A stretch of 64,000 bases of DNA, taken from positions 1 through 64,000 of the forward strand of contig JANBPT010000035.1 of the NCBI GenBank assembly GCA_027575765.1, written 5' to 3'. Every line of letters starts with the position of its first letter. Positions within the stretch are counted from its first letter, which is position 1. Positions 48,646 to 59,580 of this stretch are shown in pieces. The notes beneath the pieces were generated by a model. It saw only the letters and a program-made list of their open reading frames with translations. It did no database searches and was not told where the DNA came from. Source of the DNA: Tieghemiomyces parasiticus. Lineage: Eukaryota > Kickxellomycota > Dimargaritomycetes > Dimargaritales > Dimargaritaceae. Made by a program: the position numbers and the translations under genes.

Positions 48646-50272
48646 TTATGGTGGTGAGTTTGTCACCTTTGCCCTCCACCGGCTTCCATTCCAATAGAGT
48701 ACGAAGATGAGCCCTGCACCGATGAAGCACATGGACGACAGTAACGTGAACGCCCAGCCCGTCCCGATGGCGTTGCGGATCAGCTCGATAACCCCGGTCC
48801 AGAGGGCGCTGTTAAGGCACCGGAAGAAGTTGGCCAACGACATAACCGAGGCACTCTGGTCGGTGTACAGGTCCACCAGGTAAGTTGAGAGCCCCGAAAA
48901 GGTGGCGTTCATGGCGACGCTCACTGCGTAGGGAGGGGTTGGAGTAAAGTGATTGGGACTGGCCTAGATTAGATTATGGATATCGGGCCGATTAGGTACA
49001 CCTTGGGCTAATAGCCACCGCGACGTTCACGCTGTTCTCCGGGTGTATCGACTTACTGAAAAACTGAAGTACCATCAGTACAGGGATTGCGGCGTGAGTG
49101 TCTATCAGCCAGCCATAGGCCGTAAGCGTGATAGGGAACATGACTGTAGTGAAAAGCAGCAATTGGAGGCGGGTCTCAATGGGTAGGGACAGTACCTCGC
49201 CGTTGACCGGCCCGGTTCGCTCTCGGCGGACCCGCCGATTCATGGCAAAGTCGGTAATGTAGCCACCTAGCACGGACCCCACAATATTGCCCAGTCCGAT
49301 GGATAGAAAACAAAGTCCGGTCTGGGAGGCGCTCAGGCCGTATATGGTGGTTAGGACGACCGGAATCACGGTTTTCATGGCGTAAAACGTGCCGAAAAAG
49401 AAGGCCGTACACAGGACCGGAAGCAGGACGTACGGATGGCGGAGCGCCCGGAAGATGGCGAATGGGTTAACTACCCGCGGCCGCCGATAGTTGAGGGACG
49501 GCAGCGACAGAGCTTGCTTGGCAGGCACGCCCTCAACCAACTCCCCTCCCATCTTACCGCCGAGTCCGTCACCCGGGCCGGGTGGGGGTAAGCCCTTAAG
49601 CGGCATATTGAACCGACGAGCTACGGTGGGCCGGTGGGTCTCGGGCAATACAAATGTGAGCAAGATGAAGGACACCCCGGCGACGATGCTCGTGACCCAG
49701 AATACGGCGCGCCAGCCCCAGTTCTGGGCGATGTACCCGCCCCCTACCGTACCCAGAACGGGGCCCAGCATCTGGCCGCTAAAGTATAATCCCATAGCTC
49801 TCCCCCGTCTCTGGGCCTCGTAAATGTCGCTGATGGTACCAGCACCCACTACCATGGTCACTGACCCGCCCAGGGCCTGTAGGAACCGCGTGGCGATAAG
49901 CCACTGGACGTTGGTGGCTAGGGCGCAGGCTATGGAGGCTAACACGCAGGCAAAGGTGCCCAAGGCGTAGGCGTAGCGCCGACCATAGGTATCGGCTAAG
50001 GGACCCCAGAGGAGCGGACCAAAGGCCATGCCGACCATGAAAAATGAAATAGCCAAACTGGTCTGGTGGGCGTCTGTTTCGAGGCCATGGCCAATCATGG
50101 GAAGGGCCGGGAGGACGATATTGGATGCTAGCGGAGCAAGCATTCCGGCCAGGGCCGTGATGGTTAGGATGACAGCCTTGGTGAGCTCGGAAAATGGACA
50201 GTATACATACTCCGTGGCCCTCGGGGTTGAAGACGGTATCAGGATGTCCGATTTAAGGTCCGGGATAGCCAT
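48646..50272 (-). CDS. MFS transporter, DHA1 (12-TM) drug:H+ antiporter family
   Basis: Proton antiporter of the major facilitator superfamily, probably exporting drugs or polyamines at the plasma membrane. Two exons, 49057-50272 and 48646-48923 (donor GTAAGT, acceptor CAG), give 497 residues. TM1 holds SNIVLPALPMI. Motif A is GPLADTYGRRYA. Motif C in TM5 is GQMLGPVLGTVGGGYIAQ, followed by WGWRAVFW. A central hydrophilic loop of about 65 residues separates the halves; the second half and TM12 come from exon 2. I start at the Met of MAIPDLK. The frame stays open to 50539, which would add 89 residues including an extra hydrophobic segment that would upset the 12-TM topology. The substrate is unknown. 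Confidence 0.87.
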
Positions 50273-51958
50273 ACCGATTATGCTAAAGCTGTTGCTCTCC
50301 AGACTGTCACGACTGGACGGGGTTACCCGATCCCGAGACCCGAAGAAAGCGTGTAAAGACGCGACCCAGGCTCGGTGGAATTGGCCTAGGCGTGGGCAAG
50401 CACTTGCGTCGCACGGTGGTCGGCACATTGTAATAATCAGGCATGCAAGAATGGCTAGAAAAAATAATACAGTAGGGTGGACGGAGTAGCCGCGCTGGAT
50501 GGTAACAGCCGGCGACCAATAGTTGAACGACGTTATCAAGATGGCAACAGCTGCCGGCCGAAAATAAGGGGGTGAGAACGGCGATGGATAGCGGAGGGCG
50601 ATAGTGAATAGAAATTTGGCGAAGGGATGCGCAGCGGTATAAGAGGGGATGCCATCCAGCCAGGTCCGTATACTTAGCAGTGGTTGGCGGTTTACAACAG
50701 GGGTCGCTGTTCCTTGGTTGTATCCAGACGGACGGAAGTAGAGGCGAGGTGGAATGTTGGGTTTGGAATGGAAGCGGTAACCGCTTTGGAAGTTAGGGAT
50801 AACGGCTGGGTGTCAGGGACGATGAAGAGGGGGCGAGATGCCAGGGACGACCTAGGTTATGTGCCCGTGGATCCTACTTGGAAAGGTCGGTAAGTAAATT
50901 TATGTACCTGTACAGTCGCCGAGACCATCGGGCGTTCCTGTCGATAAGGTAGGGAGACGTAGCCGAATGGGAAAGTGGAGTCGTTAGCTGATTTTTTTTA
51001 GAGCTCCCAGTAATGCGTACGTTAGCCCAGACGACGGTGGGTTAGTTTCAGCGGCTTGAAGAGGGGATGGGTTGCACCATGACGTCGATTAGGAACAGCG
51101 CGCCAAGTTGTCAAGGTGCCGTAATTGGGAGCAGTGCGGTACACGTTAAACAAAAGCCAAAAGAAAAAAATATATTATATAGTATAGTTAAGGGGAGAAG
51201 ATCACTTGCCGTGGTTGCGAAGGGGTGGAACTAAAAGTATGAAATGCATCGTAATAGTCCACCGATTGGAAGCCAGGTCTCACGCCCTATTACTTCTAGG
51301 TGACCGATGCAGGGTCGCGACATACAGCCTATCATTCTCTAGGGAAGCCTTCTGCCGCTTTCTTGGTTACCGTCCAACCACAGTCAACTCACTGCACCCC
51401 TGGCCCCTCCCTTGACACTAGATCGTAAGCTGCTTGCCCCTGCGGGCGTTAGACGGTTGCATGGAGTACCAGATTGAGTGGCCACGGGGTACGCAGGAGG
51501 GTGGAGGGGCACAGGTGAGAAGAGGGGGAAGGAAAGATGTATCGGCTACGAATTTGTGTCGGCCGGTGCTTGATACACAGAGTTCCATGGCCCGGGTGCT
51601 GGCCTCGGTCGCCTCGATAACCAAGCGCTACCTGTAAGGGGAGGGTGTGTTAAAAAGAGCGAGGACTGTTAGGGCGCAGGATCGACGGGGTTCGACTACT
51701 TCAACCGATCAGCGCGGATGCCTAAGTCGTCCGACAGGAAAAGACAAAAGGGTGAAGACCCCAAATGGACGGGTGAGCGCAGAATCAGACTGGGCCGATA
51801 TGCCAGAGATCTAGCCCAGGCCATCAATACTAATGGTGAGGTCAAGGGGGGGGAGCATACCTCTGCAACCGTTTATTGAGCCTGCACCAATATCGGCCAA
51901 TGGGCACCTGGATCAGGGTCAAGGAAGCCACGATTCGAGATACTCGTCACAATGAAAT
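50273..51958. other. Intergenic region, possible unresolved small gene
   Basis: The left part is leader or promoter of the DHA1 transporter. On the minus strand an AATAAA (plus 51872-51877) marks the 3' end of the PPR gene. On the plus strand between about 51450 and 51740 there are plausible splice sites: donor CACAG|GTGAGA near 51513, acceptor CACAG near 51573, donor CCT|GTAAGG near 51634, acceptor GCGCAG near 51680. They would link short open segments, but I recognise no protein and do not call a gene. Confidence 0.4.
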
Positions 51959-54799
51959 CTACACGAGCTCAGTGGACAGGCTGTGTTGCCACCATTCCAT
52001 CACGTCTGGTCGGTTGGTCTTAGCCACGTAAGCCGCCAGGCGGGCCAGTGCCTCTTCCTGTTGGGTCTGGCGGAGCACCCACACAAGGTGCTGGATACAT
52101 TTCCGATCGGGGGTGATCCCCAGCGCTGGCATATCCACTTCGAGAAGATCAAGGGCGACTTGGCCCTCCCCGCGGGCGCCATGGTACTCCATCAAGGCGA
52201 TGAAGTTGGACAGGTTGAACACTATTGCCTGGGATTGCACGGCGGCCTTTACTTCGTCAAAGTAGTCCTGGTTCAACAATCGACAGGCGTCGATAAGCAC
52301 CGAGACGGTGCAGTGTGTGAGCTGAACCTCGCGACGCTGCAGATGACGGCGAAGCTTGTGCCAGAGCGCGGCGACCGCCGAGGAGTCCCGTTTCGTGGTG
52401 TAGGCACGGATCAGGGCGGTGTAGCACGGGGAGCCGCCGTGGTGGTAAAGCATGCCCTGGTCATCCAGGAGTCGGTGGAGCACCTCGAGGACGGGCCAGA
52501 GCTCGCGCACCCAGGTGAAATGGATGGCCCGGATAAACACGGTGCGCAGGGGGAACGTGCCGGCGCTGAACGTCTCGTGTAGCACTCGTACGGCCTCGTC
52601 GGTGCGGCCAAGGCGGACGCCGGCCAGGATGAACGCCACATGGCAATCAATGGCGAGCGGGGCGCGGTCAATATCGCGGTACCGCCGGAACCGGTCATAC
52701 ACTTCCTGATACCGTTGGCAGTGCGCCAGGTAATACAGGGTGAACGTCTGGGCGGCCGGCAGCCGGGCCAGATCGGCGCGAGACTCAAGGGTTCTGACCA
52801 TCGCCTCACCTACCGCCCCGTACTTGGCGTGTAACCGGATTCGCACAGTCAGCGTCTTAAGGCCAGCGGCTGACGGCCAGAACCCGAGTTGGCAACCCAG
52901 AGTCAACAAGTTGACGGCGGGTTCGATCTGTGTTGCCAGCTCCAAAGGGTCGAGCACGGCATCCAGCAAAGGGACCGTGGAGCTACGTAGACTAGTGCTG
53001 CCGTTCACCGCCAAAGCCCGCAGGAGGTCAGCGGCCATGTTATACTCCCCGCGGCGGGCATAGACCCGAAGATGGGCGGCGGATGTGGCGCCCCGGTCGG
53101 GCAGGCCGAAGGCGAGCATGTCGCGTTGGATCGTCGCCAGTAGGTCTCGGTCGCCGGCAGCCGCAGCCGCCTGGAGTGCCAGGTCGCACACAGCCCGCTG
53201 CCCTTCCGGAATGGGTCCGGCCTGGCGCTGGCGCTGATACCAATCACGGGCCAGATCGAAGGCGTCGGCGTCGACTAATTTACGCATCACCGCGGCGGCT
53301 TCCCGGTGCCACCATCCGGACGGCTCGTCTACCATTGCTGCATAAACGTGGCGGGCGTCGTGCCGTTCCTGGGCAAGGAGCAGGTGGCCGAAGAGGGAAA
53401 AGGCAACGGACGGATCCAAATTGAGGCGGCCCTCAGACCAGGCGGCCATGAAGAACGACAGGAGACCAAAATGTGGCCTTTTGGCCAGGTGGTTGAGTAC
53501 CATTTGGAGGGTGACGGTCGGAAGGGCAACGCCAGCGTGGACAGCCGCCCGGAAGACCCGGTTGGCGTGAGTCTGGAGTTGGACCCGACTCAGGTCGTGA
53601 ATGAGCTGGCCCACGTCCTCTGCCCTGAATTGGTCGATGCGGTTCAAAATGTCATCCACGACCTGCGTAAGCGGGGACGCGCAACCCAGACGGGCGTAGG
53701 TGTTGGCGAGGGCGACCGCTACTATGGGGTTCATCAGGTTGAATCGCCGGGCGTCGTCAAGAAGCTGGTGCACTTTCTCTACGTGCTTGGGGGCGGCCTG
53801 TTCAATCAGGGCAGCCATCATGTGCTTGTCAGGCACCTCCTGAGCTTCGCGTAGATACTGGTAACTTTTCCAGGCGTAGTCGAATCGCTTCATCCGGCAG
53901 AAGATGAGTACCCACCACCGGACCTTCTTACCCGGAACAAGGGCCGGTTGGTCGAAACACTGTTCAAACGCCCACATCACCTGGGCCTCGTTCTGGTGCC
54001 GGCTGTAGAAGTCTGCCAATTTAACGCACCGGCCAGGGGAAAGCCGGTAGCCAACCCGCGCAAAGTAGCGCATCAGAATGTCCACGTCCATCAGACTGTC
54101 TTGGTCCATGAAGATTTCCAGGGCCAGGACGCAGGTGCGCGGGCTCGGCGGAACCCGGCGGTTATGCAAAAACTTGAGCAGGCTGACGGCCAGCTGGCGG
54201 TCTCGGGTAACAAGGGCGCGCTGCATGATGGGGTCCACGTCAGTTGACCGGGCCTTGGCGTCCTCGGGCCAGCCGGTGCGCAGGAACTGGAACGCGGCGG
54301 TCTCGGCGCCCGCTAGACAGTAGCCCAGGATGATCTGGACCAGAAGGTCGTGGACAAGATCCGGATCAGGGTCCTGGTGGACGTGGTGGGCGGCGTCATC
54401 GCACAGCCGCTGAAGGGTGCGAAGATGGTCAGGTGCTGTGGGTGGGTCAAAGACAGTGTGGTCGCCCCGTAGGAGGTCGAGAAAATCAAGATAGAGATCG
54501 GTCGGGAAGACAAGGTTGGCATCCGCCAGGCGTAGCCGTTCAAAGACTGTCCATGCGCCCTGATGGTTCCGGTGGCTAAGTAGGGCCCGGAGAGTACTAA
54601 TTTGAATCCGCTGCTGGACGGCGAAACCTGGTGGTAATGTGGAAAGCCCAGGCCGGGCTGGTGATGGCCTTGGCATGCTACTATGCTGAACCGGGTCCGA
54701 GAGATCGCGCCTGGGTGGCATGGTGTTGGCCCGGTAATGGCGGACCGGACCATGAAGCCGGCGGTTGAAGGTAAGGTTGACTGGACGTGGTGGTCGCAT
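51959..54799 (-). CDS. Pentatricopeptide-repeat (PPR) protein, probably mitochondrial
   Basis: Single exon, 946 residues. The N-terminus is strongly basic (MRPPRPVNLTFNRRLHGPVR) with few acidic residues in the first 45, consistent with a mitochondrial presequence. The rest is a helical solenoid of degenerate 35-residue PPR-like hairpins over about residues 60-930, for example HARHVYAAMVDE, FDLARDWYQRQRQAG and VALDLLEVDMPALGITPD. Such proteins bind single-stranded organellar RNA and act in processing, stability or translation; the target RNA cannot be read from sequence. It is too divergent to assign to a named yeast factor. The 3' UTR carries AATAAA about 80 nt after the stop. Confidence 0.8.
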   Translation of the reverse strand: MRPPRPVNLTFNRRLHGPVRHYRANTMPPRRDLSDPVQHSSMPRPSPARPGLSTLPPGFAVQQRIQISTLRALLSHRNHQGAWTVFERLRLADANLVFPTDLYLDFLDLLRGDHTVFDPPTAPDHLRTLQRLCDDAAHHVHQDPDPDLVHDLLVQIILGYCLAGAETAAFQFLRTGWPEDAKARSTDVDPIMQRALVTRDRQLAVSLLKFLHNRRVPPSPRTCVLALEIFMDQDSLMDVDILMRYFARVGYRLSPGRCVKLADFYSRHQNEAQVMWAFEQCFDQPALVPGKKVRWWVLIFCRMKRFDYAWKSYQYLREAQEVPDKHMMAALIEQAAPKHVEKVHQLLDDARRFNLMNPIVAVALANTYARLGCASPLTQVVDDILNRIDQFRAEDVGQLIHDLSRVQLQTHANRVFRAAVHAGVALPTVTLQMVLNHLAKRPHFGLLSFFMAAWSEGRLNLDPSVAFSLFGHLLLAQERHDARHVYAAMVDEPSGWWHREAAAVMRKLVDADAFDLARDWYQRQRQAGPIPEGQRAVCDLALQAAAAAGDRDLLATIQRDMLAFGLPDRGATSAAHLRVYARRGEYNMAADLLRALAVNGSTSLRSSTVPLLDAVLDPLELATQIEPAVNLLTLGCQLGFWPSAAGLKTLTVRIRLHAKYGAVGEAMVRTLESRADLARLPAAQTFTLYYLAHCQRYQEVYDRFRRYRDIDRAPLAIDCHVAFILAGVRLGRTDEAVRVLHETFSAGTFPLRTVFIRAIHFTWVRELWPVLEVLHRLLDDQGMLYHHGGSPCYTALIRAYTTKRDSSAVAALWHKLRRHLQRREVQLTHCTVSVLIDACRLLNQDYFDEVKAAVQSQAIVFNLSNFIALMEYHGARGEGQVALDLLEVDMPALGITPDRKCIQHLVWVLRQTQQEEALARLAAYVAKTNRPDVMEWWQHSLSTELV

Positions 54800-56164
54800 T
54801 TAGACGAGACGGTCCAAGGTTGGTAGGAATCGTGGGGAGGGGTCAATGAAAGGTGCAATCTAGGAAACGGAAGTGCCCGGGGTGAAATTCGGGGCACGCT
54901 CGGTGCAAAGGAGCAAAACTTGTTGCAGACCGAGGTAAGGTGAGTGGCATGGAGCGGGCTAAGGTCGGGCATGCCCTAGGCAAACGAAAAATAAGGTAAT
55001 CGGCGAGGCCAGTGACCGGGCCGGCCCTTGAAATGTCACCATCAATCCCACCAGTGTCTTCAGTATCACAGCCGTGTTTGATGTGGCGGCCTAATCAGCG
55101 TGAGGACTTATCGATCCCACAAATCAGCCAGGGACAATTTCCCACAGCACGCCGATAGTATAGGTTACTTCGCACTGCCAACCACTCATAAGGCACATAA
55201 TCTGGCTCCCTCTGGTCGTCGGCGTTGTCCGGTGCATCGGAGGCTTGCCACTGTCCTGCGGTTCTGCGGCTGACCCCAGCGTGTTTAGGAGCCATCACTG
55301 GCATCTTGTCTGTCTGCTGCGGCCACGTCGGGCCGTGTAGATCAAGGTTGGAGGGTCAGGACTCAGACGCAAATCTGATTTGTCGTCTGGGTGCCCTGTC
55401 CCACTGTCCTCTATCTATAGACCCACGTTCGTCAGTCACCTGGACCTGGGACAGATCGTAGAGGAACATCTTACAGTTGGAGGTCTCACCTACCAAAAGC
55501 ATCTGCCCTCTACGGCCCTGATGATGATGATGGTATGCAGGTTCGGCGGTGGAAGGTTGTCACTGACTGGTTGTCAATTTACTGACGAGGTATATCCCTG
55601 GCAGAGTCTACGATGATCCTGGTCGGTGAAGCGACTGGGATCAGTAGAATAACCTTGCTAACCCTGCTAACTAACTTGTCACTTACTTATTTGCTCAGCA
55701 ACACCCGTGCGGCGCTCTCAGAGAGCCAAGCTGGGTGGAGTAATGAGGGGAGGGATTGAACAGGGTGGGTTTTGGGCCCTGGTTGCACCTTGTTTCATAT
55801 TAATCTCGTTAACCAGGCTGGGTAACTCGTTAGTGTTTGTTGACTGGCCGGTCATCCTGGCTCTTATTTCGGAGGGGTTGCCATCTGTGGTGGACGGCAA
55901 CTTGACCCAGTGAAGCGCCCAGTGCAGTCCTGGCTTACCAGTGATAGGCACTTGGATGATCAGGCCTGATTGCCTGATCTTAGGGATCACTAGGGTCAGC
56001 CAAGGAAGATAAAACTTTCATAGTTAACCTGTCAAAATTAACTGCCAGTTCTGAGGGGCCTTTTTCTTAACCATCAGTTGTAGGTAAAGTATTCTTGTTC
56101 CATATCCAACTTGAATGATGTGCAGAGCATATGTAGTGAGGTACAGATTATGTAGTGGGAGATC
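54800..56164. other. Transition from GC-rich gene region to AT-rich repeat region
   Basis: Holds the PPR gene promoter. No gene is recognised. From about 55.9 kb base composition shifts clearly toward A+T and stays so to the window end. Confidence 0.5.
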
Positions 56165-56746
56165 TTAATGTGAGGGTATTGATAGGCACACCCACATGCT
56201 GGCAACACCTAGCAATGCAAGGTATCTCAAGCTAAGTGGTGGCATAAATATAAAAATAATAATGAAGAGCTTTGAAAATAAATAAAGATAGTGATTAGAA
56301 GATAATTCTTTGTCTGCCTTTTCCCATATCAATGGATGAATCACATGCCTGAATAGATTGAAGTGAGGTTTACCTGTCAAACAGTGCACAATGATAATGG
56401 ATTGGTAGGTGCCCATCAGAATCGGTGTATTGGTGTGCTTAAATGAGGGTTGCAGACCAATTTTTTGAAGTAGTTGGCCAACAATGGTGTTAACTCCATG
56501 GATTTGGCCACCAGGCAACTTTGTGTTCTTACTGAGCACCATCCAATACCTGCCGTATACCAATTGCACTGTCATCTGGAAAATTGATGCAAATGCTGGT
56601 GTGTTGGCCATTGTGACTCTGTAAATCATGGCAACATTGCCACTGCTGAATTGCTCCTCATGCACTGCCCATTTGGCACAATCCCCATTGTAGTATTTGA
56701 CCACGGCCAGGCTCTGATGAATAAACTGCGGTATTGCAGTAGCCTG
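56165..56746 (-). pseudogene. Unrecognised open frame in repeat region, probably a gene fragment
   Basis: About 193 open codons with no ATG near the 5' end (first Met is about 60 codons in), preceded by a stop. It encodes a moderately hydrophobic sequence (for example YYNGDCAKWAVHEEQF and TKLPGGQIHGVNTIVGQLLQ) ending in a hydrophobic tail. Lack of a start, AT-rich codons and the repeat-rich setting suggest a fragment of a mobile-element gene. I recognise no domain. It could also be chance. Confidence 0.3.
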
Positions 56747-56876
56747 TCAACTGCACACCAAGTTCATACTGCAATTACAATGGTCAATGTGATACTTATG
56801 GGGGTCTATACCCGGTGGTGCTGAGATTGTCATCCACTGGAGATATATAAAATAGTCCAGGTAGGCAATTAGGCCA

Positions 56877-57010
56877 TGTGGTGGTTGAGAACCACCATAT
56901 TAGATTATCCTAAGGTAAAGTCCAAGTCTGCTATTTTCAGAACAATAAATTCTGTGATAATAGAATAGCCTTTTAGTTATGGTATTAGACTTAGGCCTAA
57001 TATCAGCACA
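56877..57010 (-). mobile_element. Foldback element copy 1 (134 bp, inverted)
   Basis: Reverse complement is about 90% identical to the copies at 57815 and 59823. It has TG...CA ends. The plus-strand left end folds on itself (TGGTGGTT-GAG-AACCACCA). The other end carries TATTAG/CTAATA arms. It faces copy 2 across 804 bp, so the pair could be long terminal inverted repeats of one element, but flanking bases show no clear duplication. Confidence 0.75.
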
Positions 57011-57814
57011 GGCTGGATGGTAATCAAATTGAGGCTATGTAGCAATGTTGCCAATTTAGGTATAGCATGACTTATCAATAGCAGTTTGTCATTATTATGC
57101 CCCAGGATTAGGTGACAGGTAGGCCCACACCCGTATTTGCAATTATCAAATTGTAATGCTTGACCAAATGACACAATGATAAACATAGTGTAATGCTAGA
57201 CCCATTATGGTGCCATTCCAGCTCACCCAATAACCCTGCTAAGCCTACTTCTGTCCTACAGATGCTTACCCATTTAGTTGGCACTACAACCTTAACATAC
57301 TATTACCATACTCTAAAAGAATATAGACACCCAATTTTATTGTTATTAGGCTACTACACAGGAGAACATTATGGTGAGGCACATCTGATGAAAAAGCATT
57401 GCTACCTGCCTGGTTCTTATACCACAAAATTCCCAGGATACTACTATTGGGAGTCTGAGACCTGCCGTGATTCCTTGTTGCATTACATTGCAATGAAGTT
57501 TGATATGCTGACCCACACTGTAAGAAGCTGGTCCACATCAGCAGGAGCTATCATCATTACTACACAGGCCAAGGCTTGCTCAGGTCTTGGAGGATTAGGC
57601 ACAGATTTGCCCATAAGCAGGGCCAAGCCAGTAGGTGCTAAGTGGACATATTGAGCAGCCACCATGGACAGGCCTGCCAGGGCCACCACATCTGGCACAT
57701 GGCCTATACTTGGCAATGTTTCATTGTAGGCTGCTGCAAATAGCATTCTCAGTTGGTCTACAATAATTAATGCCATAGGAAAAGCATAATCAGCTTTGCC
57801 AGGGAATCATACCT
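57011..57814. other. Segment between inverted foldback copies
   Basis: AT-rich, 804 bp. Short open frames exist on both strands (plus 57193-57654; minus 57483-57776, then 57284-57538 in another frame). None has a recognised domain. If copies 1 and 2 are true terminal inverted repeats, this is the element's body with a decayed gene. Confidence 0.35.
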
Positions 57815-57946
57815 GTGCTGAGATTAGGCCTAAGCCTAATACCAAAACCGAAAGGCTATTCTATTATCACAGAATTTCTGGTTCTGAAATAGTAGACTTG
57901 GACTTTACCTTGGGATAATCTAATGTGGTGGTTCCCAATCACCACA
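57815..57946 (+). mobile_element. Foldback element copy 2 (132 bp)
   Basis: Begins TGTGCTGAGATTAGG and ends CCCAATCACCACA. It matches copies 1 and 3 over its full length. No target duplication is evident at its flanks (TACC on the left, GTAG on the right). Confidence 0.75.
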
Positions 57947-58384
57947 GTAGTGATGCCAGCCTTCATGTTTGATTGGATGTCACCATGTTCCTTGACTGGT
58001 GTCTCCACCTCTATCTGCTTAGGGTCTCCCTCTCCTCAATACTCTTTGTATTGACCCAGCAGCCACATAGCTTCTTACTCCATCTGCCTGGACACCAGCC
58101 CTGTCCTGTACTATTTTCCAGGGATTAGCTCTGAACCCAAGCTGTAGCTATTATGAAGGATGTCTATCTTTCACTATACAGGACATTTTGGTTGCCACTC
58201 AATAAACAGTAGCTTAACACACATATATAAAAATGTTCCTTATTCTGCCATCCGTTTGTAAGACTTATACATTTATTAGCCTTTAGTTACCCAGTTATTA
58301 GCCTATAGTTTCCTCTAGGGAGTTTCCCCTACAATAGATATGGAAAAGGAAAAATAAGGACGAAAAGGTCATAAATAATGAGCG
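57947..58384. other. AT-rich spacer downstream of tRNA-Pro(UGG)
   Basis: No gene is seen. An ACATATATAAAAA string lies near 58222. It is flanked by foldback copy 2 and the tRNA terminator. Confidence 0.5.
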
Positions 58385-58391
58385 AAAAAAA
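58385..58391 (-). terminator. Pol III terminator of tRNA-Pro(UGG)
   Basis: Seven T on the minus strand, starting two bases after the discriminator base of the tRNA. Confidence 0.85.
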
Positions 58392-58393
58392 GC

Positions 58394-58466
58394 GGGCTTG
58401 ACCGGGATTCGAACCCGGGCCACGTGCACCCAAAGCACGTATGTTAAACCTCTACACTATCAAGCC
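58394..58466 (-). tRNA. tRNA-Pro (anticodon UGG)
   Basis: 73 nt including discriminator C. Acceptor GGCTTGA/TCAAGCC pairs fully. The D stem is GTGT/ACAT (one G-T). The anticodon stem CGTGC/GCACG holds loop TTTGGGT, giving anticodon TGG, which reads CCA proline codons. The T arm is CCGGG-TTCGAAT-CCCGG. The A box (TAGTGTAGAGG) and B box (GGTTCGAATCC) match Pol III consensus. No intron and no encoded CCA. It is the anchor of the repeat array at 58476-61890. Confidence 0.97.
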
Positions 58467-58475
58467 TTCGATGAT

Positions 58476-59121
58476 TGTGGTGCCGACACCCGCTTTGGGT
58501 CTTAAAGGCATCTAACGGGCATGTCAACATTGGGAGAGCTAAAACAATGGGCAAGCCCTTTGTGGGTGAGGCTAGGATTAAGTTTTAAGGTTATGCACCT
58601 TATGCAGGGGGGTGTAGACCCTCCCCCCTGCTCACCAGTATCAAAGTGGGCCCACACAGTTAGGCAAGGGCTTGCCAGGTATTTTTTTCCATTATATTTT
58701 TTGATTCCTTCTAGTAAAAGCTTTTATTTTGTTATTTTGTGTCAACAAACAAATCTCAGAACAATCCCATACTATTTGCTTTTTGCCACTAATGTAAACA
58801 ACCTGCCACCTTGCCATTTGGCCCAGACTGTTGTTGCATATGACCTAACCAAAGGACTCCATCCAGAGCCCAGAACCACAACTTGTAATGTAAGGGTATC
58901 AACGGTTTAGTAAGCAAGTCAAGAAAAGTAAAGACAAAAGTGTAATCCAAGAATTTGTCCCCTTTCCTAGTTCTGGGCAACAACAACCTGGGGTTATATG
59001 TCCCCAAGGTCACCAAGTTAAAACAAACTTTGTAAACATTAAACTATAGGCTTGCAACAGTATGACATAGAAACAAGGAAAGCTAAGGGTTAAGGCAGCC
59101 AAAAGTGCCGCAACCATCACA
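58476..59121 (+). mobile_element. Array 1 element a: solo-LTR-like, family I (646 bp)
   Basis: Starts TGTGGTGCCGACACC only 9 bp from the 5' end of tRNA-Pro(UGG) and ends ACCATCACA. GATT flanks it on both sides (58473-58476, sharing one base with the element start, and 59122-59125). The first 410 bp or so match the element at 62919. A degenerate TATA-like string (AGTATCAAAG) lies near 58638. No protein is recognised. Confidence 0.75.
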
Positions 59122-59125
59122 GATT

Positions 59126-59576
59126 AGTGGAGCGTTGATATAATCTACCCTCTTGAAGAGACCAGAGGATCCCTTGTGTAAAGCAACAACCTTTAGGTCA
59201 CAGTAGAAGGCCAACAAACCACTAGGGGAGGCAGAGAGGCCAATCCACAGGCACAAGACAATCCTCCAAACCCTTGGCCAATAGTATACTAAGTTTACTA
59301 TGGCTGGGGTTTCATACATTTTGATTTTATATGTTTCATACTTTTGGATTAATTTTGTTTCATCTACCAGGTTGCCATCAGTACCTATCAGTTAGGGCAA
59401 CCTGAGGGCACCACATTGCATTATCATTTTAGTTTTGTATTTAAGGCTGAACCTATTACACCTAATGGTTTGGGGAGTGTTTTTCCTGCCTTGCCTCAAG
59501 GCACCTAGCTATTATTAAATCAACTATCTGTTTGTCATATTATACTTTGCACCTTTTCCCCTTCCTACACTTCACA
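59126..59576 (+). mobile_element. Array 1 element b: solo-LTR-like, family II (451 bp)
   Basis: Starts AGTGGAGCG and ends CTACACTTCACA, bounded by GATT at 59122-59125 and 59577-59580. Near the 3' end it carries a TATA-like TATTTAAG, then GGGGAGTG, the hairpin TGCCTT-GCCTC-AAGGCA at 59487-59503, and TTATTAAA. Confidence 0.75.
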
Positions 59577-59580
59577 GATT

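Noticed and set aside
50273..50539. N-terminal extension of the DHA1 transporter
   Set aside because: In frame, but it adds an extra hydrophobic segment before TM1 and is Cys/Arg-rich; more likely leader sequence.
57193..57654. 153-codon plus-strand frame
   Set aside because: Tyr/Thr-rich AT-biased text without domain inside the foldback-flanked segment.
58478..58492. TGGTGCCGACACCCG read as a retroviral-type primer-binding site
   Set aside because: It lies at the very 5' end of the element beside the GATT duplication, and the left side is the tRNA gene, not an LTR. The related family II starts (TGTGGAGCC) do not fit a PBS.
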